Assembly: GCA_033439265.1 (NCBI GenBank)
Contig: JAVTVX010000026.1
Location: forward strand, 2,097,501 to 2,161,500
Reading direction: 5' to 3'
Length of the DNA stretch: 64,000 nucleotides
From: Dillenia suffruticosa
Taxonomy: Eukaryota > Streptophyta > Magnoliopsida > Dilleniales > Dilleniaceae
A model generated the notes under the pieces. It did no database searches. It was not told the DNA's origin and worked only from the letters and a program-made list of their open reading frames with translations. Made by a program: the position numbers and the translations under genes. This document shows, piece by piece, positions 27,926 to 41,774 of this stretch (its first letter is position 1; each line of letters opens with the position of its first letter).

Positions 27926-29551
27926 TATTGAGAATGCTAAGTTTTGATGATGATAAAAGAAATAAATTGGAGGAAAATAGACTTAATTATATCAAAAAGC
28001 AAAACTGAAAATTACAAAGTATGCATACCTTGTCAACTTGTTCCTCCAGGTCTACTAATTTTCATAATCATGTCAACCAATTTTAGCAATATCTTGAACA
28101 TGTTGACATGTTAATGATCTTTATCAACCTGAATCAATCAAACATCATGAATGTCCAAGTAAGATTGTGTTGACAACCTTGAAAATATGTTGACCTAACT
28201 TAAACACTCACACATCTTGTCATCCTAAGTGAGAAACCTTGTCAAACTGCTTTACATGTCGACCTGAATTGAACTACACATCCACTTGTTGACCTCAAGT
28301 GGACAAATTTAATATGTTAGGTCTACCAATTTCAACGATTTGTTAACCCACTATTGCACATGTCACCTCAAGCATATCGACCAATTTAAATTATCAAGTC
28401 CACCAATTGAATTTAGGAATACAACTATGTCGATGTGAATATTGAATATATCGACCCATCTCTATATGTCGACCAAATAAAATATGCCTTCTCCAATAAT
28501 TTATTTCAAAATATATTCATATCGGCCTAAAATCACTAACATGTTGACAAAATTTATTGGTTCTTAACTTAGACATGTCAACACACCAAAACATGTCTAC
28601 CAATTTAAGTTTATGTGTCCACCAATTTAAGTTAAAACATAACCTTGTCGACCCAAGTTCTCACCGGGTTGACCTGATCAAGGAAATCTGCAATATAAAA
28701 TTTTGAATTCAAATCGATCTGGTTGTCGACCTGAAATTGTCAGAAACTAAAAGTTTGAACTAGTTTGAACACAACGGCCTTCTCCTTTTTGATCTTTCTG
28801 TTTATTTCCATTTCTATCAAAGTCTAACATTTAAATGCAGTAAGATTATCTCTCAATTGGTCAAAAAGAAAGTGACGCTAGTAACAAAATGAAACTTCAA
28901 CTCGAAATAAGGAACTGTTGCAGAATATTGATTAATGAACATTTATGAATAACGTTCGGCTTCAACAACCGCACAACGGATCTCTTCAATACCACAATAA
29001 ATATCAGAGGGATGAGATATGAATGTGTGAATTATCTATTCAAGATCTGAATGACTATAAACTCACTACATTTACTACTTTGTTTTAAATTTATATACTC
29101 TATTTTTCACTTTAATTTTCTTCTTGAGTATAACCACTTGTAAAATTTAAGTCTGTCTAATTCGAGAATTTAAGCCTCACATCTTAGACCTTTCCCTTTC
29201 ACCTGTGTTGAGAATTCAAAAGATCAAAGAGTGTGTCACTATTTTAGGTTCAGAGAGAGAACCGATATGTGTAGAGTTGGGAAAGTAGTGTTTGAGAAGA
29301 AACACTATAAAGGTCTAATTTAAGCCTGCAATCAACTTTGTATTAGTAAATTGATAGTGAAAAATCTAAGGGAAGCATGGAAGTGGATGTACACAAGGTT
29401 TAGTGGAACTACTATAAAAACTTTTGTGTATTCCCTATTTTTCTATTTAAACAATAAACACCACCGACATTCTCTTTTTAAATACCTGAATAGTTAAATA
29501 TTATCAAAAATCCCTTTATTTACCTATTCACCTCCCACTAGTTGAATGACA
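27926..29551 (+). repeat. 5' LTR of element E
   Basis: About 1.63 kb, ending GTTGAATGACA before the primer-binding site. It contains a dense series of GTCGAC-related motifs at about 28030-28740. Confidence 0.85.
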
Positions 29552-32500
29552 ATTGGTATTAGAGTGGACACGTTGGTAAAAAGTCTAACAGATTCAATAT
29601 CAAAGATCCAAATGACCATAAACGGAGACAGTATATTGGTTGAAGATTGCTCAACAAATCGTGCATGTTCTTCAATGGAAGCAACTTCAGCTATTGGAAA
29701 CAAATGATACGCAATTTCATCATTGTGCAAGATCTAAATGCTTGGGAAATAATTAAAGAAGGTGTTGAATTTCCAACCGAAGAGGTTAATGGTATACGTG
29801 TACTAGTTAAGCTAAAGAATATGATAACTAAGCAGAAGAAGACCTATCAAGCAAATTGCAAGGCCATAATTCTCGTTCATCTTGCCCTGGGCATCAATGA
29901 AGATAATCGACTATTTTCATGCGTTACTGCAAAAAGAAATTTGGGAAAAACTCGAAACCATCTATGAAGACACTAATCAAGTTCGTAAAAGTAAGATTAG
30001 ATTGCTGAAACAAGAATATGAGGTCTTCAAGATGAAAGAAGGAGAATCTATTAGTGAAATGATGATAAGATTCAACAAAGTAACAAATGAATTGAGATTA
30101 CTTGAAAAAGGAATTCCACAAGAATACAAGGTAGATGAGATTCTCAGAAGTCTACCAAAATCTTGGGAAGCTAAAGTCACTATAATAAAAGAATCGAAAA
30201 TCTTGAAATCTTAACCATGGATGAACTCATGGGCTCACTAATAACTCATGAAATGAAGTTAAATGTGAAGGAGTCAGGAAAAAAAGAGAAAGAAAAAGAA
30301 GTAGCTCTCAAAGCCAACAGTGTTGAGTTCATCAAACTCTAAATAGGAAGATGATGAAAAAGATGAAGCATTACTGGTCAAAAAGATTTATGATACGAAA
30401 GAGAAACAAAAGCAAATCAAATTTTAAAAGAACAGAAAAGAAAAAGTAAATCAGATATTACGAATACAAAAAATTGGGACACGTAAAAGTCGATTGTCCT
30501 CAATTGAACAAGGGTGATATGAAAAACAAGAAAGAAAGAAAGGAGAAGAAAAAGAAGAAAGCTCTTGCTGCCTGGAGTGATGAAGACTCCAGTTCAAATG
30601 AAGCAGAACGAATAGAAGAACAAGTTAATCTGTACTTCATGGCCAATGAGGAATTCTTCGACAATAAGGTAAACTCTACTTCCTACCCTTACTGTTCTAA
30701 TTCTATTGAAAGTAATTTCTTTGTTGCTGAACTACATGAAACATTCTTAGAATCTTTAAGGACTCAAAGAGATTAAAATTGAAAAATAATCTGCTGAAAA
30801 AAAATATGATTGAAACTATGAAAGAATTAGAAAACTTCAAAGTAGAAGATGATAAACTAAGAGAGAAAAATACTATATTAGAACTAAGAATCATTGAACT
30901 TAAAAAGGAGTTAGAGAATGAAAAGAGCAAATGTCTACCTCTGCGAAATGAAATAGAAGTTGTCAAATTTGAAACAAATCAAACGGATGAAAACAAAATT
31001 CTGAGAAAAGAGCTAACTAAACAAAAGGAGAAAAATATTAGGTAAAACTACATTTTAATGAAATTCATACAAAATCAAGAAAAACTAAATGTCATTTTAG
31101 GAGCATAGAGAGCAGTTTTTTATAAAACTGAATTAAGATTTAATGCTACTCAAACCCTGAAAAAGTTATATAAGTTTTTTACACCTAGTTTAGAAGTTAT
31201 TAAATAACAGATATGCTATACATGCATGAAATTTGGGTACAAGTCAGATAACTGTAAATTAAAGAATAACACCTCAATCACTACAAAGAACATAAGGATT
31301 AATGATCTCAAGTGCACCTACTGTCAAAAAATTGGACACTCGATTAATGTCCGCTGGCTCAAAAACTCCTCGGTAGTAAACTTGAAATGGGTACCTAAAA
31401 TCAAATTAAAGCTAATTCAGCCGAACCAAAAAAAATGGATCTCAAATGCAAGAGTATGATTGAATCTTGTTTCAGGTATGTCTAAAATCAAAAAAATCTC
31501 CTAGAAAGTCAGTCTAGTGCATTGATAGTGGTTACTCATGGTATATAACTAGAGATGTTACTAAATTCTCATCACTCGAGAAGAAGAAAGGAGGAAAGAT
31601 AGCCTTTGGAGATAACTCCAAAAGTAAAATCATCATAATAGGCAACGTTGGAGCTATGTCCATTGACACTCAAATTCAAAATGTTCTTCTTGTCTCTGGA
31701 CTTAAATTCAGCTTGTTAAGTGTCAGTTAGTGGTATGATAAAGGTTTTAAAGTCATATTTGACTCAAATATTTATTCTATCATTGATAAAACTTCTGGTT
31801 GTATCAAATTCACTGGTCTTAGAAGAGAAAATATCTATATAATTGATATAGAATAGTTGAAAACTCAAAATGAATCAAGTCTAGTTGCAGTAAGCAACAA
31901 TAATTTATGGTTGTAACACAGAAGGTTAGGACAAGTAAGTATGGACATTATATCAATGCTAGTTAAAAAAACATTGTAAAAGGTCTCCCAAAATTAAAAT
32001 TTGAGAAAAATAGATTATGTGACACATGTATGAAAGGAAAACAAACCAAAACTTTTTTTAAATCAAAAAACTGTGTATCTACTAGCAAATGTTTAGACTT
32101 TTGCACATAAATTTATTCGGACAAACTAGAACTCAACATTTAGATGGAAAACATTATGGATTTAGATATACATGGGTATTATTCCTAGCTAAAAAGGAGG
32201 AAGCCAGTGAGACTTTTATTAAACTATGCAAAAAAATACAAAACAAAAAAGGGGTTTAGTTAAGAGTATCAAAAGTGATCATGGTAAAAAATTTGAAAAT
32301 AAAACTATGGAAGAATTTTGTGACAATCAAGGTATTGATCACAACTTCTTAGTCCCTAGTATATCTCAACAAAATGGGGTGGTAGAAAAGAAAAATAAAA
32401 TGTTACAAGAAATGGCTAGAATTATGCTCTGTGAGCATAATTTGCCAAAGTTCTTCTGCGTAGAAGTAGTGAATATTGTCTGTTGTATCTTAAATATGAT

Positions 32501-35003
32501 TTTAATTAGACCTATACTAAGGAAAACTCCCTATAAACTCTACAAAGAAAACCCAACATTGCCTATTTTAGAATTTTCGGATGCAAATGCTATATTCTGA
32601 ACAATATAAGAGAAGGCTTAGGAAAATTTAACACCAAAAGTAATGATGGAATATTTTTAGAATATTCGACAGTAAGTAAGGCATATAGAGTCTATAATAA
32701 AAGAATCATAACAGTCGAAAAATCAATGCATATAGAATTTAATGAAGAAAATGACACTGACAAAAGAAAATTGGATTATGAATAATTAACAAAAAATCTT
32801 AATGAATTGGAACTTACAGATGATTTAAATTCTTAAAAAGAAGAAACCAATGAAGTGATTAAATAAGAAGAAAATGAGAAATTCAATGAGAGCAAGAAAT
32901 TAAATATCCTCAAATTAAAAAGGATATCAACATAGAAAACATAATAGGTGATGTAAATTCTGGTGTTATGACTAGATTGACCCTGTAGAATCGATGTGAA
33001 TATGTAGTTTTTATCTCTTAGAAAGAACTTAAGAATGTAAAGAAAGTATTAGAAAATGAAAATTAGATATTGGTTATACAAGATGAACTGAACCAATTTG
33101 AAAAAAATAAAGTATGGAGTCTCGTTTCTAAACCGAAAAATCAATTCGTAATTGAAACTAAGTGGGTTTTAACAAATAAACTTGATGGATATGAAACAAT
33201 TATAAGAAATAAGACAAGATTAATAGTCAAAAGATATAGCTAGGAGGAAGGAATTAACTATGATAAAGCGTATATTCCAATAGCTATATTAAAAACTATT
33301 AGAATATTTCTAATATTCTCTTATTATATAAACTTCAAATTGTATCAAATGGATATTAAAAGTGTTTTTCTAAATGGTTACTTAAATGAAACTATATATG
33401 TAGAACAAACCTCTGACTTTGAAGATCCTAAATATCCAAAACATGTTTTTAAACCAACCAAAGCCTGGTACGGATTAAGACAAATTCCTAGAGTTTGGTA
33501 TGAAAAATTTAGCAATTTTTTAATTGAAAATAAATTCAAGAGAGGAAATGTTGATACAACTCTCTTTATCAAAAGAAAAGAATATAATTTTCTAATGATC
33601 TAAATATATATAGATGATATAATTTTTAGAGGAACAAGTATAAAAAAGTATGAAAATTTTGTAAAAAGAATGCAATGAGAGTTTGAAATGAGTATGATAG
33701 TAGAGTTAAAATATTTTTTAGAACTTCAAATTAAACAATCTGAAAATGAAATATTTATTAATCAATCAAAATGTACTAATGATTTAATTTAAAGATTTGG
33801 GTTAAGTGAATGCAAAAGAAATGTCACACCTATAAGCATGAGCTTAAAATTAGATAAGTATAAAAATAACAAATCAATATGTCAAAAATTATATAAAATC
33901 ATGATTTGATCACTTTTGTATCTCTCTACTTCAAGACCAAACATACAATTCAATTTATATCTTTGTGCAACATTCCAATCAGATCCAAATACCAGTTAAA
34001 AGAATTTTTAGATATCATAAGGACACCATACATCTAGACTTTTGGTATGATAGAAACTCAAATTTTCAATTATATAGATTCTCTGATACAAATTTTGCGG
34101 GATGTAAATTGAACAGAAAAATATTAGTGGTACTTGTCAATTCTTTGGAAGAATGTTAGTATAATGATCTTTAAGAAATAAAGTAACTTAACATTGTCAG
34201 TAACCAAAACTGAATATGTCTCTACTAGAAATATGTTACACAAATTTTATAGATTAAACATCAAATGAAAAATTTTGATATAGATTTTAATTATGTTCTT
34301 ATAAATTATGACAATACAAGTACCATAAATCTAACAAAAACTCACTGCATCATTCTCAAACCAAATATATTGAAATGAGATATCATTTCATTAGAGACCA
34401 TGTATTGAAAAACAAAATTATTCTTGAATATATAGAGACTCAAAAACAAATTAGTGAAGTTCTTACTAAGCCACTAGATAAAAATAGATTTTGTGAACTA
34501 AGGAAAGAGATAGGCATGACTAAAATGGAGAAGTAAGAAAGAAATCTGAAAAATAAAGTATGCGAAAATCTAGAAAATGAATTTTAGGTCGACCTATTTC
34601 ACAAGAGTGTCGACAAATTGAAAAGTATATAGCCTTGTCAACCTATGAACTATAATCTTAGAAATCACGTCAACATACTACTGAGAAACTAAAAATACAC
34701 ATGGCCTTGCCGAGATGTATGTTAATATGTCGACATACATAACAGTCGAAATCAGGTCGATGTCTTTAAAAATCTGTCGACCCGCTAGCCTTTGGACCTC
34801 TTTAAAATAGGTCAACGTGCATGAAAACATGTCGACCTATGTCGTGAAAAATGGAATATGAATGGTTAACATATCGACCCGTCTTTCTCTATATTCCCAA
34901 ATTCGAATTTCTCTCTTTCTCTCTTTAAGCGAAACTAAACTCCTCTGAAACCCTGGCGAATTGTATCCGTGAAACCCTAACCTGCAACGACTCCTAAAAA
35001 AAA

Positions 35004-36220
35004 TTGTCTATCTCTAAACAATCAATATCATCTAAACCTCCTACAAAACCTACAACTAAGCCATCATCATCAAAACCCTTATTTACAAAACCTAATTCTT
35101 CAAAACCTCCTTCGCCGCCTCAACCGACTAAAACCATTCCCCAATTCAATACTCCTAAGTCACAATCACTCGAACAGAGTGAACTATATGAGAAATTATT
35201 TTCATGAAGGAAAGTCAATTAAGGGAGATTGATTGATTGGGTATTCCCAAAAAGGGTCAACTTCAAGTACGAAAATCATTTGAATAAGGTATGCCTTAAT
35301 CGGCTTATAACTCCTAATAAGTTGTAATCATATTGTTCTATAATAATATTGAAGTAATCTTTGATGGGGTTGAGACACGTATTACTCTGGACGATTATTC
35401 TGTTTCGTGTGCTTTTAAAACCTACATGAATGGAAAGGTGATTGAAGTTACTCCTAGGATTATTTGTAGAGAAAATGCTCCGGCATGGGTAACATATGAC
35501 AAATGTGAACTCTACATGAAATCCAATTATTTGAAGAATGCTAGAAAAGTGTTCATTAATGATAACTTGACTGTTGTGAACACAGATGCTACGGAATTAG
35601 GGTTCCATGAAAGAATTCTTCATTTGATTGTTGCTTATGTACTTAGACTTGGAGGAGGAAACTATACAATTATCTCTAGAGAAGATTTTTGGTTGATAGC
35701 ATACATTATGAGTAGGAAGAACCATGGATTGCATTTTGTTGTTCCACATTTCATGATTGCTGCACATAGATCAAAAAATTCTCTCCTACCATATTCAAGT
35801 ATGATTTCTGAGATTTTATTATTCAATCGTGTGGAATTAGACAAAGATATGGTGATAGAGCTAAATGAGAAGAATGAAATCAATGCATTTTCTGTACTTA
35901 GAGCAAGATGGATGTGCAATAGTGAGAGAGAATGGATCAAAAAGGATGCTGTGATAGGCAAGAAGCAAATAGAAGAAGTGGGAGAGGAAAACGAAGAAGC
36001 AACAGAGATTGAGCAAAGGGAAGGCACAAAAGAACATGATGGACAACTATCCAGTTCTCAATCCATCACTCTTGAAATGATCTGAAAAAATTGGAAAAGA
36101 TTGAGAATAGACAAATTCTGCAAGGTCAAATGAGTTATGTCTTAAAAATGGCACTTCAAAGTATTAACAACAGATTGGACACCGTAGCAAAGGAAAAAGA
36201 AAAAAGGAAAATCATCTCAT
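35004..36220 (+). other. Env-like / plant-transposon-protein region of element E
   Basis: This lies downstream of pol and before the 3' non-coding region. The first part is rich in proline, serine and lysine (SKPPTKPTTKPSS). The second holds an uninterrupted 250-codon stretch at 35333-36085 (ELGFHERILHLIVAYVLRLG, HGLHFVVPHFMIAAHRSKNS) and ends in an acidic, glutamate-rich tail. The order and the LHYIV-like and HHIM-like blocks resemble the envelope-like ORF of Sireviruses and the widespread plant transposon-protein domain. The assignment is from remembered family features, not a search. Confidence 0.55.
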
Positions 36221-36587
36221 GATCCTAAACATTCCCATTCCTACCGATTGGTTACTATTAGTTTATGTTTTAATATATGTTCTGGTTGCTGATCATTTTG
36301 GTTGCTGTTATAGTTTTCTACTGTTTTGTGTCATCTAGTACTTTATGCTTTGGAATTTTATGTTATTTAAATCTTGATTATAACGATACTCTTCTTTTTC
36401 AGTTTTGAACTCTTTTGAATTCAGAAATGCACCCGTGATTGTTATCTTGTGTTGTTTAAATTTTCATTCCTTGAACTAATTTTCAATTAATGCCCTTATC
36501 TACTTATGCATTAAGACTATAACACTTGGTTATAGTTGTTGTGTCTGTTGGATTTATTCTGAAAATGACCAATTGTTAGTTGTTGGC

Positions 36588-39366
36588 TATCACTCCCCGA
36601 CCCACTTCCGAGCTAGGCACGCAATCAGCCCGCCGCAGCACCCAGATGCATGGGCACCACGTCCCGTACATCGAAGCACCGTAAGGCTGTCACCATTCAT
36701 ATAATCCAAGTTTCCAAATCACAGAGATCCCCAAGTGATAAAAATAATACATGTATGCCTCAATGTAAATTAAAATGAGTGAGAGTTAACCTTATACAGG
36801 CCAGAAGAATTATAAATACAGTCATCCCAATTTAAACAAATACAATGGTCATCCTAACTTCCTCAAGATGAAACAATAACCTCAATATATAGCTGAAGAG
36901 CGGGTAGTCATACCCCGGCCCAGTAGTCTCCAAAGAATATCCAATACAACAATGCGCACAAATCTCTCGGTCCGAGTCTACCCCTATAAGAGGGAAATGT
37001 GAGGGGTGAGTACCATAGAGAGGGGGGTTGGTACTTTGCAAGTCGGGGGGAATGACATGCTACAATTAATTTTTGGGTGAATTAGGAGTGCCAAAATTAT
37101 GTCCCAATAAATCCATAGTATGCAAAAAAATATTATGACATCTCAATAAATCATTCACAGCATACATATCAAATCAAATATGCATCCAGTATGTATGTCC
37201 GTTATATCGTATAGAGCCAGCCGAAAATATCCCGGCAAGGGCCGACCATGGCCAAGGGCCGACCATGGCCAAGGACGGGCAACGTTGGGGGTTTTCACAG
37301 TGCAAGAAATAAAATAAGACTCTCTACCCCAACGTTGGCCATAGACTACTCCAACTAGCCTGTATATATATATCGTACACGTATCAAGGATCAAGCATGT
37401 ATGGGAACCCGCCGGTGCTAGACCTACCAATGTCCTCCCCGGAGTGGTTCAACCGACGACTGTCCATACAATATGTATGACAATCTGGCGGATACCCCCT
37501 GCAGAGGCGTATCTGGGCACAACAGGTGCCTCTACCAAATGTCCTTCGTAGCTACGGAATGTCATAGGAAGCATATCATCATCATCACAGTATCCACAGG
37601 GGCATCCAGCCCAAATCACATATTTCAAGCCAAATCATCAAGCCCTATCATGTCAAAAGCATGTGCCAATATGCAATGGAAGTATAAAATCATGTGGATA
37701 TATCAAAGTGTGGCACAATCATCAAGTATCAAAATCATGGATGCATATCGATATAAACAAGTTGGGACACTCCATATATCACAAAACATTTTCATAAATA
37801 AATCCAGGAGAATAAGTCAATCATACCATTTTAAATCATGCCTTTGAAAGCTTTTTAAAACACGGTATCAATTAAAAGTAGATGTCAAGTCTCACTCACA
37901 GTTAGGGGAGGATAACGCACTCCCCAATATTTCCACAAAGCGTAAATCAAGTGTCCCCTCCGTTCAACTCAAATAACTCTTAGGGAGACAAACAGTCCAC
38001 AGATTTTTAACCTACGCAGTCATGGAAAACAGACTATAACTTTGGCTATACCAATCCAAATCAGATGATTCTTATCTCATTTTAAAGCTAAGGGATAGCA
38101 CTATAACTTTCATTTTGCACACTTCCTCATATTCAAATCACAGAATTCCCGGCAAGCCTCATTTTGTTACATCCATATTTAAGTTTCAGATTCTGTCCAG
38201 TTTTCGTACAGAAGCTATAACTTTCATCCTACTCATCAAAGTATAATGAAATTTTAACATGTTATAGCTAAGATGTAGATTCACAACTTTCGTGTTTTGC
38301 GTTTTATCTAAATATGTCTGGAAGGGGTTGAACAAAATTCATGAACAGGACAGATACGTTTTAGTGAAACATACAGTTTCTGTCAACACAGTTTTAAGGA
38401 AAATTGTATAACTTTCAATTTCCTCATGCGAAATGGCTGAACTTTTTATATGTTATAGACAAGGCATATATCTATAACTTTCATGTTTTGTGTTTCTTCA
38501 AACTAAGACTGGAGAGGGGTCGTTTTTACTCACTACTGTCAAGATTCTAAACAGGATGCTTCTATGTTGAGTTTCAGGAAAAGTGCCATACCTTTTGGCA
38601 CGGGCATCCGAATTTGGTGATTCTTACCTCGTTCGAAAGATAAGACTTAGATCTACAATTCATATAACTATCACATTTTCAAATTCTGGTTCTAAGATGC
38701 CTTAAAATAGAGATGAATCACGGACAGAAATAAAATTTAAAGTAAGACAGGATAAAATTTCTTACCTCACTTTCTTTGTCTTCCTCTCTTGCTTCTCTCC
38801 TTGTTCTCACGAATTTGGGAAGAATGAATAAGCATTCTAAGACCTTCTTCTTTTATTATTGTGTTAATAACTCACCACCCTAGGATCAAATCCCCAATTA
38901 ATCTAAACCATAGGATCATTTTGACTATTGCATGTGTTTTGATTGGTTTTTTTTTTATGTGCATGTGTTCTCATTGGCCCACCTTGCCTTTCTCATCTCC
39001 ATTTGGCCAACACTTGTCCTCCTCACTATAACACTTGTTCAATACAAGATTACACTTGTCACATTTCATTTAAGTTTTGTTAATTGCTAACAAGTCCTTT
39101 GATTTATAAAAATTCTAATTTGACCCCTAAAATTTTCATAATTATATACTAGGCCCAAAATCTTATATTAGACATAATTTAATTTATTTAATGTGAAATT
39201 AAGGTTTTGAATCTCTTTGAGTCAAAATTGATCCGATTTGTATTTTACCGTCAAATATCATTTTTTTTTTGAAAATTCATGAACCTGCAGTAGTAGAAAC
39301 ATCATATATATATATATATATATGAAATGGAATTCACTATAGAATACATCGAGAGTCGGTGTTACA
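36588..39366. mobile_element. Solo LTR of Del/Tekay type inside element E
   Basis: Starts TATCACTCCCCGACCC, like the ends of Del-type LTRs and of element C, and ends GGTGTTACA. It is flanked by an exact 5-bp duplication TTGGC (36583-36587 and 39367-39371). It is about 2.8 kb, without coding domains, and includes a 17-bp repeat AAGGGCCGACCATGGCC twice at 37237-37270 and a TA run near 39305-39323. The Sirevirus 3' non-coding text resumes on the far side. Confidence 0.8.
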
Positions 39367-40007
39367 TTGGCTCTTTAGTTGGATTGATGAAGAGATGTAG
39401 ATACTTAGTACTAGTCATTATTTGAGGGGGAACAAAACACTATGCATTCTAAGTGTATGTATACTTAATTGTCATATTCTGAATAGAGTGTTATCTAATG
39501 GTAAAAAGAATTAGAAACTTGTTATCTGGTAGTAAACTTGATCTTAGAATTGTTCTGTACTTGTTTGTTATAGTTTTCCTAAAAAATAGGTCTACTTGAC
39601 CTTATCCTCAAGCCGTTTTTTGTCCATTAGGTTTAAACTTGAGCCCCCTTTTATTGATAACAAAAGGGGGAAGAAGGAGAAGAATGAAGAATGAAGAATG
39701 AATGGTAGATTTTTTATTGGCTATTCTTTATGTATTAGGACTGGCTAGAACTGGTTAGTAGGAGGCTAGGTTAAGGAGTGATTAGGTGATTTGGAGTGAT
39801 TTGCTGATATCAAATGGTAACATAGGAAGGTTAGGAAATAGGTGATGGGTCTGTGGCGATGACAATAGTGTAAATTAGAGTTAATATTGGTTCTACTAGA
39901 ATGGTTTTGAAATTAACAAATTAAAATTTTCAAAACTAAAGAATCAAAAGGCACAGAAGCCTTAGATAAGTGTATCGAAGTTTTGTCATCATTGAAAATG
40001 TGGAGAT

Positions 40008-41774
40008 TGTTAAGAATGGTAGATTTTGATGATAATAAAAGAAATAAATTAGAGGAAAACAGATTTAATTGTATCAGAAAGAGAAACTAAAAATTACTAA
40101 GTTTGCAGATCTTGTCGACTTATTCTTGATACACGTTGACCTGCTCATCTAGGTCCACCAATTTTCAGATTCAACCAATTTTAGTAATACTTTGAATATG
40201 TCGACATATTAATGATCCTTGTAGATCTAAATGAATCAAATATCATTAATGTGCAAGTAAGATTGTGTCGACAATCTCAAAAATATGTCGACCTAACTTT
40301 AACACTTACACATTTTGTCAACCTAAGTGAAACCTTGTCAAATTGCCTTACATGTCGACCTACATTAAACTGCACATTGACCTATTGATCTCAAGTAGAC
40401 AAATTTAATATGTCAAGTCCACCAATTTCAACGATGCGTCAACCCACTATTATATATATCAGCAAGTATCAAGCAAAAATTACTAAGAATGGTAGACGTA
40501 CCCGACAACTTGTCGACTTGCTTTATCTTTTCCTTAGAAACCACACAACAATCTATATTTCAATTATGTCGACATCTCAAACACATCGACCAATTTAAAT
40601 TATCAAGTTCACCAATTAAATTTAGGAATAGGACTATGTCGATGTGAATATTGAATATATCAACCCATCTCTATATGTTAACCAATTAAAATATGCATTG
40701 TCCACCAATTTAATTCAAAATAGATTCATATTGACCTGAAATCACTGACATGTCGACAAAGCCTATTAGTTCCTAACTTTGGCATGTTGATGCCTAATTA
40801 AAATATGTCGACACACCAAAACATGTCGACTAATTTAAGTTTACATGTCCATCAATTTAGTTAACCTTGTTGACCCATGCTCTCACCAGTCGACCTGACC
40901 AAGGAAATCCGCAATACAAAATTTTGAATTCAAGTCGATGTGTCCATTTACGTTGTTGACTTGAAATTGTCAGAAACTAAAAATTTGAAACTGGTTTGAA
41001 CATATGGTCTTCTCATTCTGATCTTTCTATTCATTTCCATTTTTATCAAAGTCTAACATTTAAATACAGCATGATCATATCTTAATTGGTCAAAAAGAAA
41101 GTGGCACCAATAAGAAAATGAAATTTCAATGCGAAACAAGAAATTATTGTAGAACATTAATTAACGAACATTTATCAGTAATGTTAGGCGTCAATAACCG
41201 CACAACACATCTCTTTAACACCACAATAAATACCACAAAGATGAGATATGAAGGTGTGAATGATGTATTCAAGATCTAAATAACTTCGAACTCACTACAT
41301 TTATTACTCTATTTTAAATTCATACACTCTGTTTTCACTTTAATTTTTTTCTTGAGTGTAACCACTTGTAAAAATTAAATGTCTAGTCCAAGGATTTAAG
41401 TCTCACATTTTAAACCTTTCCCTCTTACCTGTACTAAGAATTCAAAAGATCAGAGAGTGTGTCACTATTTTGGGTTTAGAGAGAACCAATCTTTGTAAGG
41501 TTGAGAAAATAATATTTGAGAAGAAATATTATAAAGGTCCAACTTGAACCTGCATTCAAGTTTATATTAGTAAATTGATAGTAAAAATCCAGTGAGAGTT
41601 TAAGAGTGGACGTACACCAAATTTGGTGGAACCACTATAAAAACTTTTATGTATTCATTATTTTTCAATTTAAACAACCAAACACCACTGTCATTCTCTT
41701 TTTAAATACTCGAATAGTTAAATATTCTTAAAAATTTCTCTATTCAATTATTCACCCCCTCTAGTTGAATAATG
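40008..41774 (+). repeat. 3' LTR of element E
   Basis: Starts TGTTAAGAATGG and matches 27926-29551. It retains more complete GTCGAC palindromes (about 40110-40970) than the 5' copy and is about 140 bp longer. Confidence 0.85.
40110..40970 (+). repeat. Array of GTCGAC-type palindromes in element E LTR
   Basis: By eye, about twenty motifs of the form TGTCGACC or variants (GTTGAC, GTCAAC, GTCGAT) are spaced roughly 30-50 bp apart, often followed by AATTTAAG-like text. The equivalent stretch in the other LTR (about 28030-28740) and a shorter cluster after pol (34585-34880) hold the same motif. Confidence 0.7.

Larger units (their letters stand above)
27926..41774 (+). mobile_element. Element E: Copia/Sirevirus with env-like region, both LTRs, broken
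   Basis: LTRs at 27926-29551 and 40008-41774 are flanked by GGCTA (27921-27925) and GGTTA (41775-41779), a target duplication with one difference. The primer-binding site is TTGGTATTAGAG just inside the 5' LTR and a purine-rich tract precedes 40008. Plus-strand parts in order: Sirevirus-type gag about 29.6-30.8 kb with a zinc-knuckle remnant and coiled-coil tail, protease about 31.5 kb, integrase about 31.9-32.6 kb (SDHGKKFENKTMEEFC), reverse transcriptase about 33.1-33.9 kb (YQMDIKSVFLNGYLNE), RNase H about 34.0-34.5 kb, and an env-like region about 35.0-36.2 kb. A solo LTR interrupts the 3' non-coding part. Many breaks; old. Confidence 0.88.

Noticed and set aside
35662-36027. 121-codon minus-strand open frame
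   Set aside because: Antisense of the env-like region of element E; the sense frame is longer and has the family-like blocks.
40110-40970. Regularly spaced palindromes considered as a CRISPR-like array
   Set aside because: The spacing is irregular, the repeats are only 6-8 bp, and the array lies in both LTRs of a plant retroelement.
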